DNA of 64,000 bases from Duganella sp. CF517 (GTDB taxonomy: Bacteria > Pseudomonadota > Gammaproteobacteria > Burkholderiales > Burkholderiaceae_D): assembly GCF_900110275.1 (NCBI RefSeq), contig NZ_FODC01000004.1:62001-126000 (forward strand), in the 5' to 3' direction. Each line of letters starts with the position of its first letter. Positions within the stretch are counted from its first letter, which is position 1. Below the pieces are notes generated by a model that saw nothing but the letters and a program-made list of their open reading frames with translations, made no database searches and was not told the DNA's origin. Shown here piece after piece: positions 1-7,743 of the stretch. A program made the position numbers and the translations under genes.

Positions 1-20
1 CTGTTGTAACAGGAGCGCAT

Positions 21-380
21 ATGACGAAAGACGCGGAAAGCACGGCGTTCGCCGCTGACAAACAGCGGCTGATCCGTGAAGGCGAGTTGTATCGCATCAA
101 GGTTGTGCACTCGAAGGCGCTGGTCGCCAACGCGATGCATCCCGATGCGCTGTTTCATGGCGCGGTGGACCACGCCGTCGGACTGGCGCAAGCCCGTCTG
201 GGCGGCCTGCTGCAGCCGGGCGGCATGAGCGGCTTTAACTACAAGGCGCTGATGCCGTACGCGCTGACGGTGGGGTCCTTCATCGCCCGCAAGAAGCTGA
301 TCAAACCGGCGCTGGGCGTGGCTGCGGTGCTGGGGCTGGGCGCCGCCTGGCTGATGCGCCGCAAGCGCGTCACGGGCTAG
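21..380 (+). CDS. Small membrane-anchored protein of unknown function
   Basis: A 119-residue protein with no family I can name. An AGGAG Shine-Dalgarno at positions 11-15 supports the ATG start. The N-terminal two thirds are mixed and soluble-looking. About residues 95-113 form one hydrophobic segment rich in Ala, Leu and Gly, followed by a basic tail (RRKRVTG), which predicts a single-pass inner-membrane protein with its charged end in the cytoplasm. The gene sits at the window edge, so its upstream neighbours are unseen. Small proteins like this often accompany YqjD/DUF883-type or holin-like envelope stress genes; here that is only a guess. Confidence 0.7.
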   Translation: MTKDAESTAFAADKQRLIREGELYRIKVVHSKALVANAMHPDALFHGAVDHAVGLAQARLGGLLQPGGMSGFNYKALMPYALTVGSFIARKKLIKPALGVAAVLGLGAAWLMRRKRVTG

Positions 381-384
381 TGTC

Positions 385-1554
385 TTGAATTCGTCGTCCA
401 ACAAACTGAACCCCGCGGGCATGCGCATCGTGCTGGTGCTGCAAGGGGGCGGGGCGTTGGGCGCGTATCAGGCCGGCGTGTTCCAGGCCCTGCACGAGCA
501 TGGCCTGGCGCCCGACTGGATCGTGGGCACGTCGATCGGCGCCATCAACGCCGCCATTTTGGCCGGCAATCCCCACGCAACCCGGCTGGCGCGCCTGCGC
601 CAGTTCTGGGAAGGCATTTCCCACCGCGACCCCTACGACATGCGCCGCGTGCCCGATGCGCAGCGCCGCTCGAATATCTTCGCGCAGACCTGGGATACCT
701 TGCTGCGCGGGGTGCCGGGCTTTTTCAAGCCGCGCCTGTTCAGCCCTTTCGCCGCCGGCATGGCGGTCGATCCCGAGCAGGCCAGCTTCTACGATACCGC
801 CGAACTGGGCGAGACGCTCAATTCCCTGATCGATTTCGATTACCTCAATGGTCCCGAAGGCATGCGCCTGACCGTCAACGCGCTCAAGGTGACGTGCGGC
901 ACGCTGCGCAGCTTCGATAACCGTGACCTCGACATCAACGTCGACCATATCCGCGCCAGCGGTGCCTTGCCGCCCGGTTTTCCGGCGGTGCGCATCGATG
1001 GCGAGCTGTACTGGGATGGCGGCCTGTATTCCAACACGCCGCTCGAGACCGTGCTGGACGACGCCAAACCGGTCGATACGCTGTGCTTCATGGTCGATTT
1101 GTGGAGCGCCGACGGCGAGGAACCCACGACGCTGGACCAGGTGCAGACGCGGCAGAAGGATGTCACCTTCGCCTCGCGCTCCAAGCGCCACCTGGACGAT
1201 TACGTGGCCCGCCACAAGCTGCAGCAAAAGCTGCGCGGCCTGTACGCCGCGTTGCCGGAGCATGCGCAGACGGAGCAGGGCGAGCAGGATCTGGCCGAGC
1301 TCGGTTGCGGCACGACGCTGCACGTGGTGCGCCTGGAATACGCGGGACGCGACTGGAACATGGCGGCCAAGGACATCAATTTTTCCAAGGGCTCGACCGA
1401 GTGGCGCTGGGACCAGGGCTACCAGGATGGGCTGCGCGCCGTCGAGGCCGCAGGCTGGCTGGCCTTTGTGTCGGAAGATACGCCGCTGGTGGTGCACGAG
1501 TTGCCGCCGCTGCCCGCCGCCCAACCGGCGCGCGCCCGTGAAAAAGCCGCCTGA
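385..1554 (+). CDS. Patatin-like phospholipase family protein
   Basis: Predicted serine lipid acyl hydrolase of the patatin/RssA type. The oxyanion-hole motif GGGALGAYQAG lies near residues 21-31, the nucleophile elbow GTSIG places the catalytic Ser at residue 50, and the DGG motif (YWDGGLYSN) places the catalytic Asp at residue 211, so the Ser-Asp dyad is intact. The C-terminal 120 residues resemble the extra domain found on long bacterial patatins. The frame opens at TTG 385, four bases after the preceding stop; an in-frame ATG at 421 would remove 12 residues and still leave the fold complete. There is no signal peptide, so the protein is probably cytoplasmic or peripheral at the inner membrane. 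Family is secure; substrate is unknown. Confidence 0.93.
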   Translation: MNSSSNKLNPAGMRIVLVLQGGGALGAYQAGVFQALHEHGLAPDWIVGTSIGAINAAILAGNPHATRLARLRQFWEGISHRDPYDMRRVPDAQRRSNIFAQTWDTLLRGVPGFFKPRLFSPFAAGMAVDPEQASFYDTAELGETLNSLIDFDYLNGPEGMRLTVNALKVTCGTLRSFDNRDLDINVDHIRASGALPPGFPAVRIDGELYWDGGLYSNTPLETVLDDAKPVDTLCFMVDLWSADGEEPTTLDQVQTRQKDVTFASRSKRHLDDYVARHKLQQKLRGLYAALPEHAQTEQGEQDLAELGCGTTLHVVRLEYAGRDWNMAAKDINFSKGSTEWRWDQGYQDGLRAVEAAGWLAFVSEDTPLVVHELPPLPAAQPARAREKAA

Positions 1555-1570
1555 TCTCTCGGGCGGCTTT
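1541..1570 (-). terminator. Bidirectional rho-independent terminator
   Basis: A stem of AAAGCCGCC pairing with GGCGGCTTT overlaps the stop codon of the patatin gene. On the minus strand the stem is followed by five T, so it best serves the leftward gene at 1591-1926; on the plus strand the T-run is only three. Confidence 0.6.
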
Positions 1571-1590
1571 CCGTATCCACTACATGCAGA

Positions 1591-1926
1591 TCAGGGCCGT
1601 TTATTCTCGGCCAAAACTTGCGGCACCTTCTCCATGTCACGCTTGTAGGTCGCGCGCGCTTCGCGCAGGCAGGCATCGCGTTCGCCGGCCGGGCCCTTCT
1701 TGCAGGCGTTGGTCGATTCGGCCAGCGCCGCGCCGATTTCCTTGCGCAAGGTGCGCGACTGCTCGGCGCTGGTGGCATCTTCCTTATACCATCGCGCCGG
1801 ATCGCCCTTGGCGATCTCCTGCTGTTGCAGCTGGATGTTCTGCGGCGGCGTGTTGTCCTGCGCCTGCGCCGACAGCGCCGCGCAGGCCATCGCCAGGCCG
1901 CAGGCAATGTGATGGAAACGCGTCAT
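1591..1926 (-). CDS. Small secreted protein of unknown function
   Basis: A 111-residue protein beginning with a clear Sec signal peptide (hydrophobic core to about residue 20, AQA cleavage site at 20-22). The mature part is polar, helical and Lys/Glu/Arg-rich, with two Cys about 12 residues apart (CKKGPAGERDAC) that could form a disulfide. A strong AGGGGGCC Shine-Dalgarno precedes the ATG. It lies 15 nt downstream of the DUF3309 gene in the same direction, so the two are probably co-transcribed. I do not recognise the family; a periplasmic role is all that can be supported. Confidence 0.75.
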   Translation of the reverse strand: MTRFHHIACGLAMACAALSAQAQDNTPPQNIQLQQQEIAKGDPARWYKEDATSAEQSRTLRKEIGAALAESTNACKKGPAGERDACLREARATYKRDMEKVPQVLAENKRP

Positions 1927-1941
1927 GATGGCCCCCTGCGT

Positions 1942-2094
1942 TTACAGCCGGCCCGTCAGCAGCATGACCAGCAGGATCAGCACGATCAGGCCGGTGATAC
2001 CGCTCGGCGCGTAGCCCCAGTTGCGGCTGTGCGGCCAGGTCGGCAGCGCGCCGATCAGTGCCAGTACCAGAATAATCAGAATGATGGTGCCCAT
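1942..2094 (-). CDS. DUF3309 family small hydrophobic protein
   Basis: A 50-residue protein read directly from the minus strand. The pattern is that of DUF3309: an N-terminal hydrophobic helix (MGTIILIILVLALIGALP), the conserved middle WPHSRNWGYAPSG, and a second hydrophobic helix ending in TGRL. A GGGGAA Shine-Dalgarno sits seven bases before the ATG. It lies between the glycine-zipper lipoprotein (82-nt gap) and the secreted protein (15-nt gap), all in one direction, suggesting a small envelope-stress transcription unit. Function of the family is unknown; it is a two-helix membrane peptide, common beside stress genes in proteobacteria. Confidence 0.85.
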   Translation of the reverse strand: MGTIILIILVLALIGALPTWPHSRNWGYAPSGITGLIVLILLVMLLTGRL

Positions 2095-2176
2095 GGTGTT
2101 CCCCTTAATTTAGTCGTTGTTTTTGATGGTGTGTTAACTGCGTTTGCTGCGTTTGCTGCGTTTTGGTGTAACTGGA

Positions 2177-2626
2177 TTAGTAGCGGTACAGGCGGCCGTC
2201 GACCAGGCGCACGCGGTTGCCGACGCGCAGGTCATATACGCTGTCCTGGTTGACCAGGCGGTAGTCGCCGTTGTCCATGCGCACGCTGATCTGGTATTCC
2301 TCTTTGGCTTCGTTGCGGTTGCCTTCGACGGTGTTGCCGACGACCGCGCCGCCGACGGCGCCGGCCACGGTGGCTGCCGCGCGGCCGCTGCCGGAACCGA
2401 CCTGGTTACCCAGCAGGGCGCCCACCAGACCGCCGGCGACCGCGCCGGCGCCGCTGGTGCCGGCCTTGGCTTGCTTGATCTGGATCGATTCGATCGTGCC
2501 GTAGCTGGCCGATTCGTTCTGATTTTGGTACGAAACTTGTTGCGGCGCGTTGTTGGTGCTGGCGCAGCCGCTTAACACGGCGGTGCCGGCGATCATCAGT
2601 GCAGCCAGGGTTTTTGTGAGGTTCAT
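2177..2626 (-). CDS. Glycine-zipper 2TM domain lipoprotein (SlyB/PcP-like)
   Basis: A 149-residue lipoprotein. The signal peptide ends in the lipobox LSGC (Cys21), so the protein is probably anchored to the outer membrane. Residues about 55-105 form a Gly/Ala zipper (GAVAGGLVGALLG, then GAVGGAVVGNTVEG), typical of SlyB-like 2TM proteins, and the last 45 residues form a small beta domain that reads YQISVRMDNGDYRLV. The frame extends 12 codons upstream, but the ATG at 2626 has CAGGAGA at the right distance and is followed directly by the lipoprotein leader. It is divergent from the BON lipoprotein across a palindrome-bearing intergenic region. Likely an envelope integrity or stress protein. Confidence 0.88.
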   Translation of the reverse strand: MNLTKTLAALMIAGTAVLSGCASTNNAPQQVSYQNQNESASYGTIESIQIKQAKAGTSGAGAVAGGLVGALLGNQVGSGSGRAAATVAGAVGGAVVGNTVEGNRNEAKEEYQISVRMDNGDYRLVNQDSVYDLRVGNRVRLVDGRLYRY

Positions 2627-2752
2627 GTTGTTCTCCTGAAAATGTGATTCCAGAATAGTCACACGGCAAAAGTGGGTCTGTGCGGTTTCGCACGAAGTTT
2701 GCCAAGTGGAGGGGAGGGTGCAAACGCCTGTCCCGGGTCAAAATTTTATCTG

Positions 2753-2768
2753 TGTACGGTACCGTACA
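2753..2768. promoter_or_regulatory. 16-bp perfect palindrome, candidate operator
   Basis: TGTACGGTACCGTACA is a perfect 16-bp palindrome in the 249-bp region between two divergent envelope lipoprotein genes. It has no terminator-like T-run and is far from both starts (about 110-130 bp), which suits a dimeric regulator. The regulator is unknown. Confidence 0.45.
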
Positions 2769-2828
2769 GATGTCCATTTGGAAACCACGTAAAACGTCTA
2801 CATCGGTAGCAGAGATGTCCAAAACGTC
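2768..2828. repeat. Paired direct repeats upstream of the BON gene
   Basis: AGATGTCCA occurs at 2768-2776 and again at 2813-2821, and AAAACGTC occurs at 2791-2798 and 2821-2828. They lie between the palindrome and the BON lipoprotein start. A TTATTA-GT-TAATAA inverted repeat follows at 2845-2858, just before the Shine-Dalgarno. Together they look like a regulated promoter region. Confidence 0.35.
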
Positions 2829-2875
2829 CCGCTCGCTGACAAACTTATTAGTTAATAACTCCAAGGAGAACCGCC

Positions 2876-3187
2876 ATGAAAATCGCACATAAAATCGCCA
2901 CCGCCCTGTTCACCGTCTCGCTGCTGGCCACCGCTGGTTGCGCTTCGACGTCCACCAAAGAAGGCACCGGCGAGTTTGTTGACGATTCGGTCATCACCAC
3001 CAAAGTGAAAGCCAGCATCTTTAACGAGCCGACCCTGAAGTCGACCGAAATCAATGTTGAAACCTTCAAAGGCACCGTGCAGCTGAGCGGCTTCGTTGCC
3101 CAGCCGGCTGACATCGCCAAAGCAGGCGAAGTCGCCCGCGGCGTCAAAGGCGTGACCTCGGTCAAGAACGACATCCGCGTCAAGTAA
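2876..3187 (+). CDS. BON domain lipoprotein (OsmY/DolP-like)
   Basis: A 103-residue lipoprotein with a signal peptide ending in ATAGC (lipid-modified Cys22) and one BON domain over about residues 35-103 (DDSVITTKVKASIF..., then IRVK at the end). BON domains bind phospholipid surfaces; E. coli OsmY and DolP have two, so this is a single-domain version. CAAGGAGA gives a strong ribosome site before the ATG. A good terminator follows, so it is a monocistronic unit. It is divergent from the glycine-zipper lipoprotein and probably responds to the same envelope or osmotic stress. Confidence 0.92.
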   Translation: MKIAHKIATALFTVSLLATAGCASTSTKEGTGEFVDDSVITTKVKASIFNEPTLKSTEINVETFKGTVQLSGFVAQPADIAKAGEVARGVKGVTSVKNDIRVK

Positions 3188-3197
3188 GCTTCATCTG

Positions 3198-3244
3198 CCG
3201 GCGCGCCGTGCTCCCCCGGAGCATGCCGCGCCGGGATTTTTTTG
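3198..3244 (+). terminator. Rho-independent terminator of the BON lipoprotein gene
   Basis: A 17-bp stem (one mismatch, one G-U) with a short C loop, then GATTTTTTTG. It starts 11 bases after the BON stop codon and ends before the permease start. Confidence 0.85.
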
Positions 3245-3253
3245 TGAGTCATC

Positions 3254-4441
3254 ATGAGCCAGCCGCCTGTAGAGATTTCGATTCCTCCTATTCCGGCCAG
3301 CGTTGTGGCCACGGCTCCCACGGCCGATCCCGATACAAGTCATCTCCCCCGCATTCCCCTACACGTCAACGCCCGCGGCCTCGCGCTCGGCGTCATCGCC
3401 ACGGTCGCCTTTGTCTACGCGTTGCAATGGTCGCGCGGCTTCCTGGTTCCGCTCCTGCTCGGCATTCTGATCAGTTACACGCTCAGCCCATTGATGGGCT
3501 GGCTTGAGCGCCGCCACATCCCGCGCATCGTCGGCGCCACGTTGATCACCATCGCCATGGTCGGCGGCTCGGCGCTGGTGGTCGACAAGCTGCACGGGCA
3601 GTTCGAATCGATCGTCGAAGAGCTGCCCAGCGCCGGCCACAAATTGTCGCGCCTGGTCTCCGAGCGCCTGCATGGCGGCTCCAGCACCTTGCAGCGCATC
3701 CAGGCGGTCGCCACCGAGTTACAGCAGGCCACCGCGGGCGCCCAGGAACGGCGCGCCTCGCGCCGGGCCGCGCCGGCGCCAACCACCTCCGACTTCCCGC
3801 TGATGGACTGGGTGTGGGCCGGATCGATGGGGCTGATGGGTTTCCTGAGCCAGGCCACGATGGTGATCTTCCTGGTGTTCTTCCTGCTGCTGTCCGGCGA
3901 TACGTTCAAGCGCAAGCTGGTCAAGCTGACCGGGCCGTCGCTGTCGAAGAAAAAGATCACCGTGCATATTCTCGAGGACATCAACACCTCGATTCAAAAG
4001 TACATGCTGATGCTACTGGTAACCAACGGCATGCTGGCGCTGCTGATGTGGGTGGCGTTGCGCTGGATCGGCCTGGAGAACGCCGGCGCCTGGGCCATCG
4101 TCGCCGGCTTGCTGCACCTGATGCCGTATTTCGGTCCGCTGCTGATCATGCTCGCCACCGGCATCGTCGCCTTCCTGCAATTCGAGTCGCTGCAGATGAG
4201 TTTATTGGTGATGGGCAGTTCGCTGGCCATCGCCACCTTGGTCGGAACGGTGATCACCACCTGGATGACCGGCCGTTTCGCGCGCATGAACGCGGCGGCG
4301 GTGTTCGTCAGCCTGTTGTTCTGGGGCTGGTTGTGGGGCGTCTGGGGTTTGCTGCTGGGCGTGCCCGTGATCGTGATCGTCAAGGTGGTCGCCGAGCGGG
4401 TCGAGGGCATGGAAGTGGTGGCGGAGTTGCTGGGCGAGTAG
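3254..4441 (+). CDS. AI-2E family transporter (PerM/YdiK-like permease)
   Basis: A 395-residue polytopic inner-membrane protein of the AI-2E transporter family. After a 38-residue polar N-terminus it shows the family layout: two or three helices, a soluble segment (about residues 100-190) with an Ala/Arg-rich low-complexity stretch at 160-178, then five or six helices. The family signature HLMPYFGPLL is present, as is the C-terminal glycine-rich helix pair WGWLWGVWGLLLGVPV. Members include TqsA and Na+/H+ antiporter-like proteins, so the substrate cannot be assigned. A strong terminator follows. Confidence 0.9.
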   Translation: MSQPPVEISIPPIPASVVATAPTADPDTSHLPRIPLHVNARGLALGVIATVAFVYALQWSRGFLVPLLLGILISYTLSPLMGWLERRHIPRIVGATLITIAMVGGSALVVDKLHGQFESIVEELPSAGHKLSRLVSERLHGGSSTLQRIQAVATELQQATAGAQERRASRRAAPAPTTSDFPLMDWVWAGSMGLMGFLSQATMVIFLVFFLLLSGDTFKRKLVKLTGPSLSKKKITVHILEDINTSIQKYMLMLLVTNGMLALLMWVALRWIGLENAGAWAIVAGLLHLMPYFGPLLIMLATGIVAFLQFESLQMSLLVMGSSLAIATLVGTVITTWMTGRFARMNAAAVFVSLLFWGWLWGVWGLLLGVPVIVIVKVVAERVEGMEVVAELLGE

Positions 4442-4460
4442 CCGGGCGATCCGGCATGGC

Positions 4461-4493
4461 AAAAGGCCGGCGATGCGCCGGCCTTTTTTTTTT
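4461..4493 (+). terminator. Rho-independent terminator between convergent genes
   Basis: GGCCGGC-GATGC-GCCGGCC stem-loop followed by ten T on the plus strand and preceded by four A, so it can also work leftward for the YihY/BrkB gene. Confidence 0.88.
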
Positions 4494-4523
4494 CGTCACG
4501 GGAACCACGACCCGTGGCGCGGT

Positions 4524-5438
4524 TTACATCGGCTGATTGCTTGGCGTGCTTTCGCTGCCAGGCTTGGTGACCGTGGTGGTTTGCGGCGGCGGCCGGTGCC
4601 GCAAGCTGCCCAGCTGCAGCGCGTACTGCCGCGCGAACTCGGCGCCGACGAAGAAGATCTGCGCCGAGTAATACACCCACAGCAGCAGCGCGATCACCGA
4701 GCCGGCGGCGCCATAGCTGCTGGCCACGCCGCTGTTGCCGATGTAGGCGCCGATCGCATACTTACCCAGCGAGAACAGCGCCGCCGTGCCCAGCGCGCCG
4801 ATGGTGACGTCGTGCCACGACAGCTTGACCCGCGGCAGCATCTTGAAGATCACGCCGAACAGCGCGGCGATCACGACGAAGCTGATCGCGTAGTTGAGGC
4901 CCGTCAGCAGATCGCCGGCGTTGACCCAGACGCTGTGCACGTATTTCTCCAGCACCGTCAACACCGCGCTGACCACCAGCGACACCATCAACAGGAACGC
5001 CAGCACCAGCACCATGCCGAACGACAGCAGCCGGGTGCGGATGACGTCCCACACGGTGCCGGTCTTGAGCGGCGGCACCTGCCAGATCGCGTCCAGGCTC
5101 GCCTTGAGCTCGGCGAACACGGTGGTGGCGCCGAACAGCAGCAGGGCGCCGGCGATCAAGGTGGCCAGCCGGCCTTCCTCCTTGCTGCGGGCGCCGGCCA
5201 GCACCAGCTGGATCGCTTCGGCGCCCTGGTTGCCGACCAGGCCGCGCAGCTGCGCGAACAGCTCGCCCTGGGCCGCCTGCGGCCCGTAGAACCAGCCGGC
5301 GATGGCCAGCACCAGCACCAGGATCGGCGCCAGCGAAAACAGTGTGTAAAAAGCCAACGCCGCGCCCATGCTGCCGCCGCGGTGGTCGAGCCATTCGTAG
5401 ACGGTGCATTTCAGCACCGAGACTATATTTTTGTTCAT
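4524..5438 (-). CDS. YihY/BrkB family inner-membrane protein
   Basis: A 304-residue protein of the YihY/UPF0761 (BrkB) family. The N-terminal signature GGSMGAALAFYTLFSLAPIL and about six hydrophobic helices are visible, with the conserved LLLWVYYSAQIFFVGAEFAR segment near the C-terminus. The tail after residue 275 is polar. The frame can be extended to a TTG at 5480, but that extension merely translates the upstream terminator hairpin; the ATG at 5438 is chosen. No clear Shine-Dalgarno is visible, because the start lies two bases after the T-run of the ompA terminator. Once called ribonuclease BN, the family has no established nuclease role; a transport or envelope function is assumed. Confidence 0.88.
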   Translation of the reverse strand: MNKNIVSVLKCTVYEWLDHRGGSMGAALAFYTLFSLAPILVLVLAIAGWFYGPQAAQGELFAQLRGLVGNQGAEAIQLVLAGARSKEEGRLATLIAGALLLFGATTVFAELKASLDAIWQVPPLKTGTVWDVIRTRLLSFGMVLVLAFLLMVSLVVSAVLTVLEKYVHSVWVNAGDLLTGLNYAISFVVIAALFGVIFKMLPRVKLSWHDVTIGALGTAALFSLGKYAIGAYIGNSGVASSYGAAGSVIALLLWVYYSAQIFFVGAEFARQYALQLGSLRHRPPPQTTTVTKPGSESTPSNQPM

Positions 5439-5440
5439 AT

Positions 5441-5474
5441 AAAAAAAAAGCCCCGCAACTTTCGTCGCGGGGCT
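5441..5474 (-). terminator. Rho-independent terminator of ompA
   Basis: On the minus strand AGCCCCGC/GCGGGGCT form an 8-bp stem with a ten-base loop, followed by nine T. It begins 14 nt after the ompA stop codon, which sits in a TAATTAATTAATTAA run that closes all three frames. The next leftward gene starts immediately after the T-run. Confidence 0.92.
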
Positions 5475-5488
5475 CCTCAATTAATTAA

Positions 5489-6529
5489 TTAATTGACGCG
5501 GCGTTCGATCGTGATCTGTTCGACCTCGACGCGACGGTTCGGTTCCAGGCACTTGATCAGGTCGGCGCGTTTCTTGTTGTCGCAGGTGACAACAGGATTG
5601 GCTTCGCCCTTGCCTTCGGCGACCAGGCGGTTGGCGGCGACGCCCTTACCGACCAGGTAGTCCTTGACCGAGTTGGCACGCTTCTCGGACAGCTTCTGGT
5701 TGTACTTGTCGCTGCCCAGACGGTCGGCGTAGCCGGTGATGACGACGTTGTCGACGGTCGGGTTGGCGTTCAGCACGGTGGCGATCTCGTCCAGCTTAGG
5801 CTGGTTCGAGTTCAGCTTGGCGCTGTCGAAGGTGAACAGCTCGGTCGACGACATCGTCACTTTTTCGAAGCGCGCCGGCGCTGGTGGCGGCGGAGCGACC
5901 GGTGCCGGTGGTGGCGGCGGCTGCACGGCTTCCGGCGCAGGCGGCGGTGCCGGTGGGGCAGGGCGCGGTGGCGCGGCGAACGCGAAGTTCAGGCCGACGG
6001 TCACGTAGACGTTGTCCGCTTTGCTAGGCGGGAAGGCATCGCCGCGCAGGAAGCCGTGCTGGTTGCGGATGTCCGCCTGGAAGCTGGTGCGCTCGTTCAG
6101 GTCGGCCTGGAAACCCAGACCGGCGCTGACGTACGGCGAGTTCTTGGCGATTTCGCCGAAGGTGTTCAGGTTCGCCTTGTCGCGTTCGACGCCGGCGCCG
6201 ACCAGGATGAATGGACGGAACGATTTACGGGAGAACATGTACAGCGCGTCGGCGCCCAGGCTCTGCTGCTGATAGCGCTCGCCGTTTTCCTTCGAGCGGG
6301 CGTAGGTGCCGCCCAGCTGCACGTCCCAGTTCTGGTTCAGTGCTTTACCGAACTTCAGGCCGCCGCCGTAGCCTTTTTTGTCCACGCCGAATGCGTCGTT
6401 GTCAGGCTTCATGCCGTTGACGCTAGGCTGGACGTACCACGATGGATTGATGACCGCGTCTTGAGCGACAGCGGAGAACGACGCGCAGAGTGCTGCGACG
6501 GCGAGGACGATTTTCTTAGTTTTATTCAA
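5489..6529 (-). CDS. ompA: OmpA family outer membrane protein
   Basis: A 346-residue outer-membrane protein. Residues 1-22 are a Sec signal peptide (cleavage near AVAQ). About 25-185 form an eight-stranded OmpA-type beta-barrel. A proline-rich linker (about 188-218, runs such as PPAPEAVQPPPPPAPVA) spans to the periplasm. Residues about 225-340 form the OmpA C-terminal peptidoglycan-binding domain with the motif GYADRLGSDKYNQKLSEKRA and an ECL...PNRRVE ending; two Cys in the insert (CDNKKRADLIKC) can form the usual disulfide. The best start is TTG at 6529, seven bases after GGGAGC. It is a strong, probably monocistronic gene with its own terminator. Confidence 0.95.
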   Translation of the reverse strand: MNKTKKIVLAVAALCASFSAVAQDAVINPSWYVQPSVNGMKPDNDAFGVDKKGYGGGLKFGKALNQNWDVQLGGTYARSKENGERYQQQSLGADALYMFSRKSFRPFILVGAGVERDKANLNTFGEIAKNSPYVSAGLGFQADLNERTSFQADIRNQHGFLRGDAFPPSKADNVYVTVGLNFAFAAPPRPAPPAPPPAPEAVQPPPPPAPVAPPPPAPARFEKVTMSSTELFTFDSAKLNSNQPKLDEIATVLNANPTVDNVVITGYADRLGSDKYNQKLSEKRANSVKDYLVGKGVAANRLVAEGKGEANPVVTCDNKKRADLIKCLEPNRRVEVEQITIERRVN

Positions 6530-6956
6530 AGTATGCTCCCGATTGATAAATATGGCGATTTGTTGCTTCTTCAGCAGCAGTGCAGTGCTTACCGCTGTTG
6601 GACCGAAGATTAGGTAACTTTCATGATGTGGTCGGTTCGCTACCGCACAAAAGCTTGTGCTGTATCAAATCGTACACAAAAGTTGAAACTTTTGCTTGCA
6701 TTGGCCGGTCCGAAGACTATATGGCCGGAATCGAGGGCGGGGGCCGGAAATTAAGGGCGACAGCTCGCCGTTCGGCCTGCGCGATGGGTTTCGGATCAAT
6801 AAGTCCGCGGTTCGGTCACTAATGTTCGTTGCCGCACAGACTGGTGCGCCACGACAAGGCATTCTTGAGTCAGATGCAGAGACTGTGGCGTTTCAAACCG
6901 TAGGCCACCCCTCTCGCTGCCACTAATCTCGGCAAATTGTTATAAGGAGTGTTCAA
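6530..6956. other. Intergenic region with two inverted repeats, divergent promoters expected
   Basis: This 427-bp stretch separates leftward ompA from a rightward winged-helix gene and holds no convincing gene; short open frames here lack ribosome sites and family features. Two inverted repeats stand out: GCACAA-AAGC-TTGTGC at 6645-6660 and AAAAGTT-GA-AACTTTT at 6678-6693, about 120-160 bp upstream of ompA. They are candidate operators. A TATAAGGAG stretch lies just before the rightward gene. Confidence 0.5.
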
Positions 6957-7583
6957 ATGCATGCAGTTAGACAACCTCAACATCTGGTTCAGAATGAGAT
7001 GAAAGCCTCGCCGGAAATGCAGGCTACCACCAAGCTGATGCTGGTGGAACGTCCGGCCCCGGCCCCTCTGGACCGCAAACCGGCGCTGTCGATGGCGTCG
7101 ATCGAGCGTGTGCGTTCGACCTCTGCGACCCTGCGTCGCATAGAAAATATGCAAAAACTGATCGGCGAATTGTCGATGCACGAGATGCTGGCCGACGAAA
7201 TCGCCTGGTTCCTCAAGTTCTCGCCGTCCGGCGCCCGCAAATACATCCGCGACCTGCGCGAAGCCGGCGTGATCGAACTGGCCCGCTATGTCGAAGGTAC
7301 CGCCACCTATCTGGGCAAGGCCGTGTACCAGCTGACCCCCGACCCGGAACGCGTCGCCGCCTTCCTGGCCGCGATCGTGCAGCCGAAGCGCGAAGGCGCG
7401 CCTCCGCGCAAGGAACGTCCAGGCATCCGCGAGCAGGCCATGGCCGGCAGCGGCCGCCACTTCCACATCCTGGCCGACGACACCCACTACGCGATCCGCG
7501 TCAACCGTGGTCCGGTGATGCGCGATCCACTGGTCGCCGCGCTGTTCGGCTCGGCTCCTTCGGAGCAGAAAGCGGCCGAATAA
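6957..7583 (+). CDS. Winged-helix DNA-binding protein
   Basis: A 208-residue protein. Residues about 62-128 read as a winged helix: helices around RRIENMQKLIGELSMHEMLA and ADEIAWFLKFSPSGARKYIRDLRE (helix-turn-helix with SPSGARKYI as recognition helix), then a beta wing (GVIELARYVEGTATYLG) as in ArsR/MarR-like regulators. The first 55 residues are disordered and the C-terminal 60 residues hold a small unknown segment (HFHILADDTHYAIRVNR). TATAAGGAG lies at the ribosome-site position. It is divergent from ompA and could regulate it, but nothing shows this directly. A hairpin with a short T-run follows. Confidence 0.75.
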   Translation: MHAVRQPQHLVQNEMKASPEMQATTKLMLVERPAPAPLDRKPALSMASIERVRSTSATLRRIENMQKLIGELSMHEMLADEIAWFLKFSPSGARKYIRDLREAGVIELARYVEGTATYLGKAVYQLTPDPERVAAFLAAIVQPKREGAPPRKERPGIREQAMAGSGRHFHILADDTHYAIRVNRGPVMRDPLVAALFGSAPSEQKAAE

Positions 7584-7654
7584 GCCGCCTGAAGCGCCGA
7601 ATCAGCGCGCACAAGCCGCCGGCCGCCGAGGCCGGCGAACAGGTGTAAGATCGA

Positions 7655-7677
7655 CAGCCGGGCATGCCCGGCTGTTT
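7655..7677 (+). terminator. Hairpin with short T-run, probable terminator
   Basis: CAGCCGGGC-AT-GCCCGGCTG is a perfect 9-bp stem followed by TTTG, 72 nt after the winged-helix gene. The minimal loop and short T-run make it a moderate terminator. Confidence 0.55.
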
Positions 7678-7743
7678 GCATATTGAAAAGCAGACAAGCC
7701 GCCCCACTTAGCCAGCAATGGATATCACACGGACGCGCGGCAC

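Noticed and set aside
4473..5492. Plus-strand open frame opposite the YihY gene
   Set aside because: Translation is Arg/Gln/His-rich with no family features; the minus-strand frame shows the conserved YihY helices.
6580..6926. Short open frames in the ompA upstream gap
   Set aside because: No ribosome sites, no signal or domain, and they cross the inverted repeats and promoter region.
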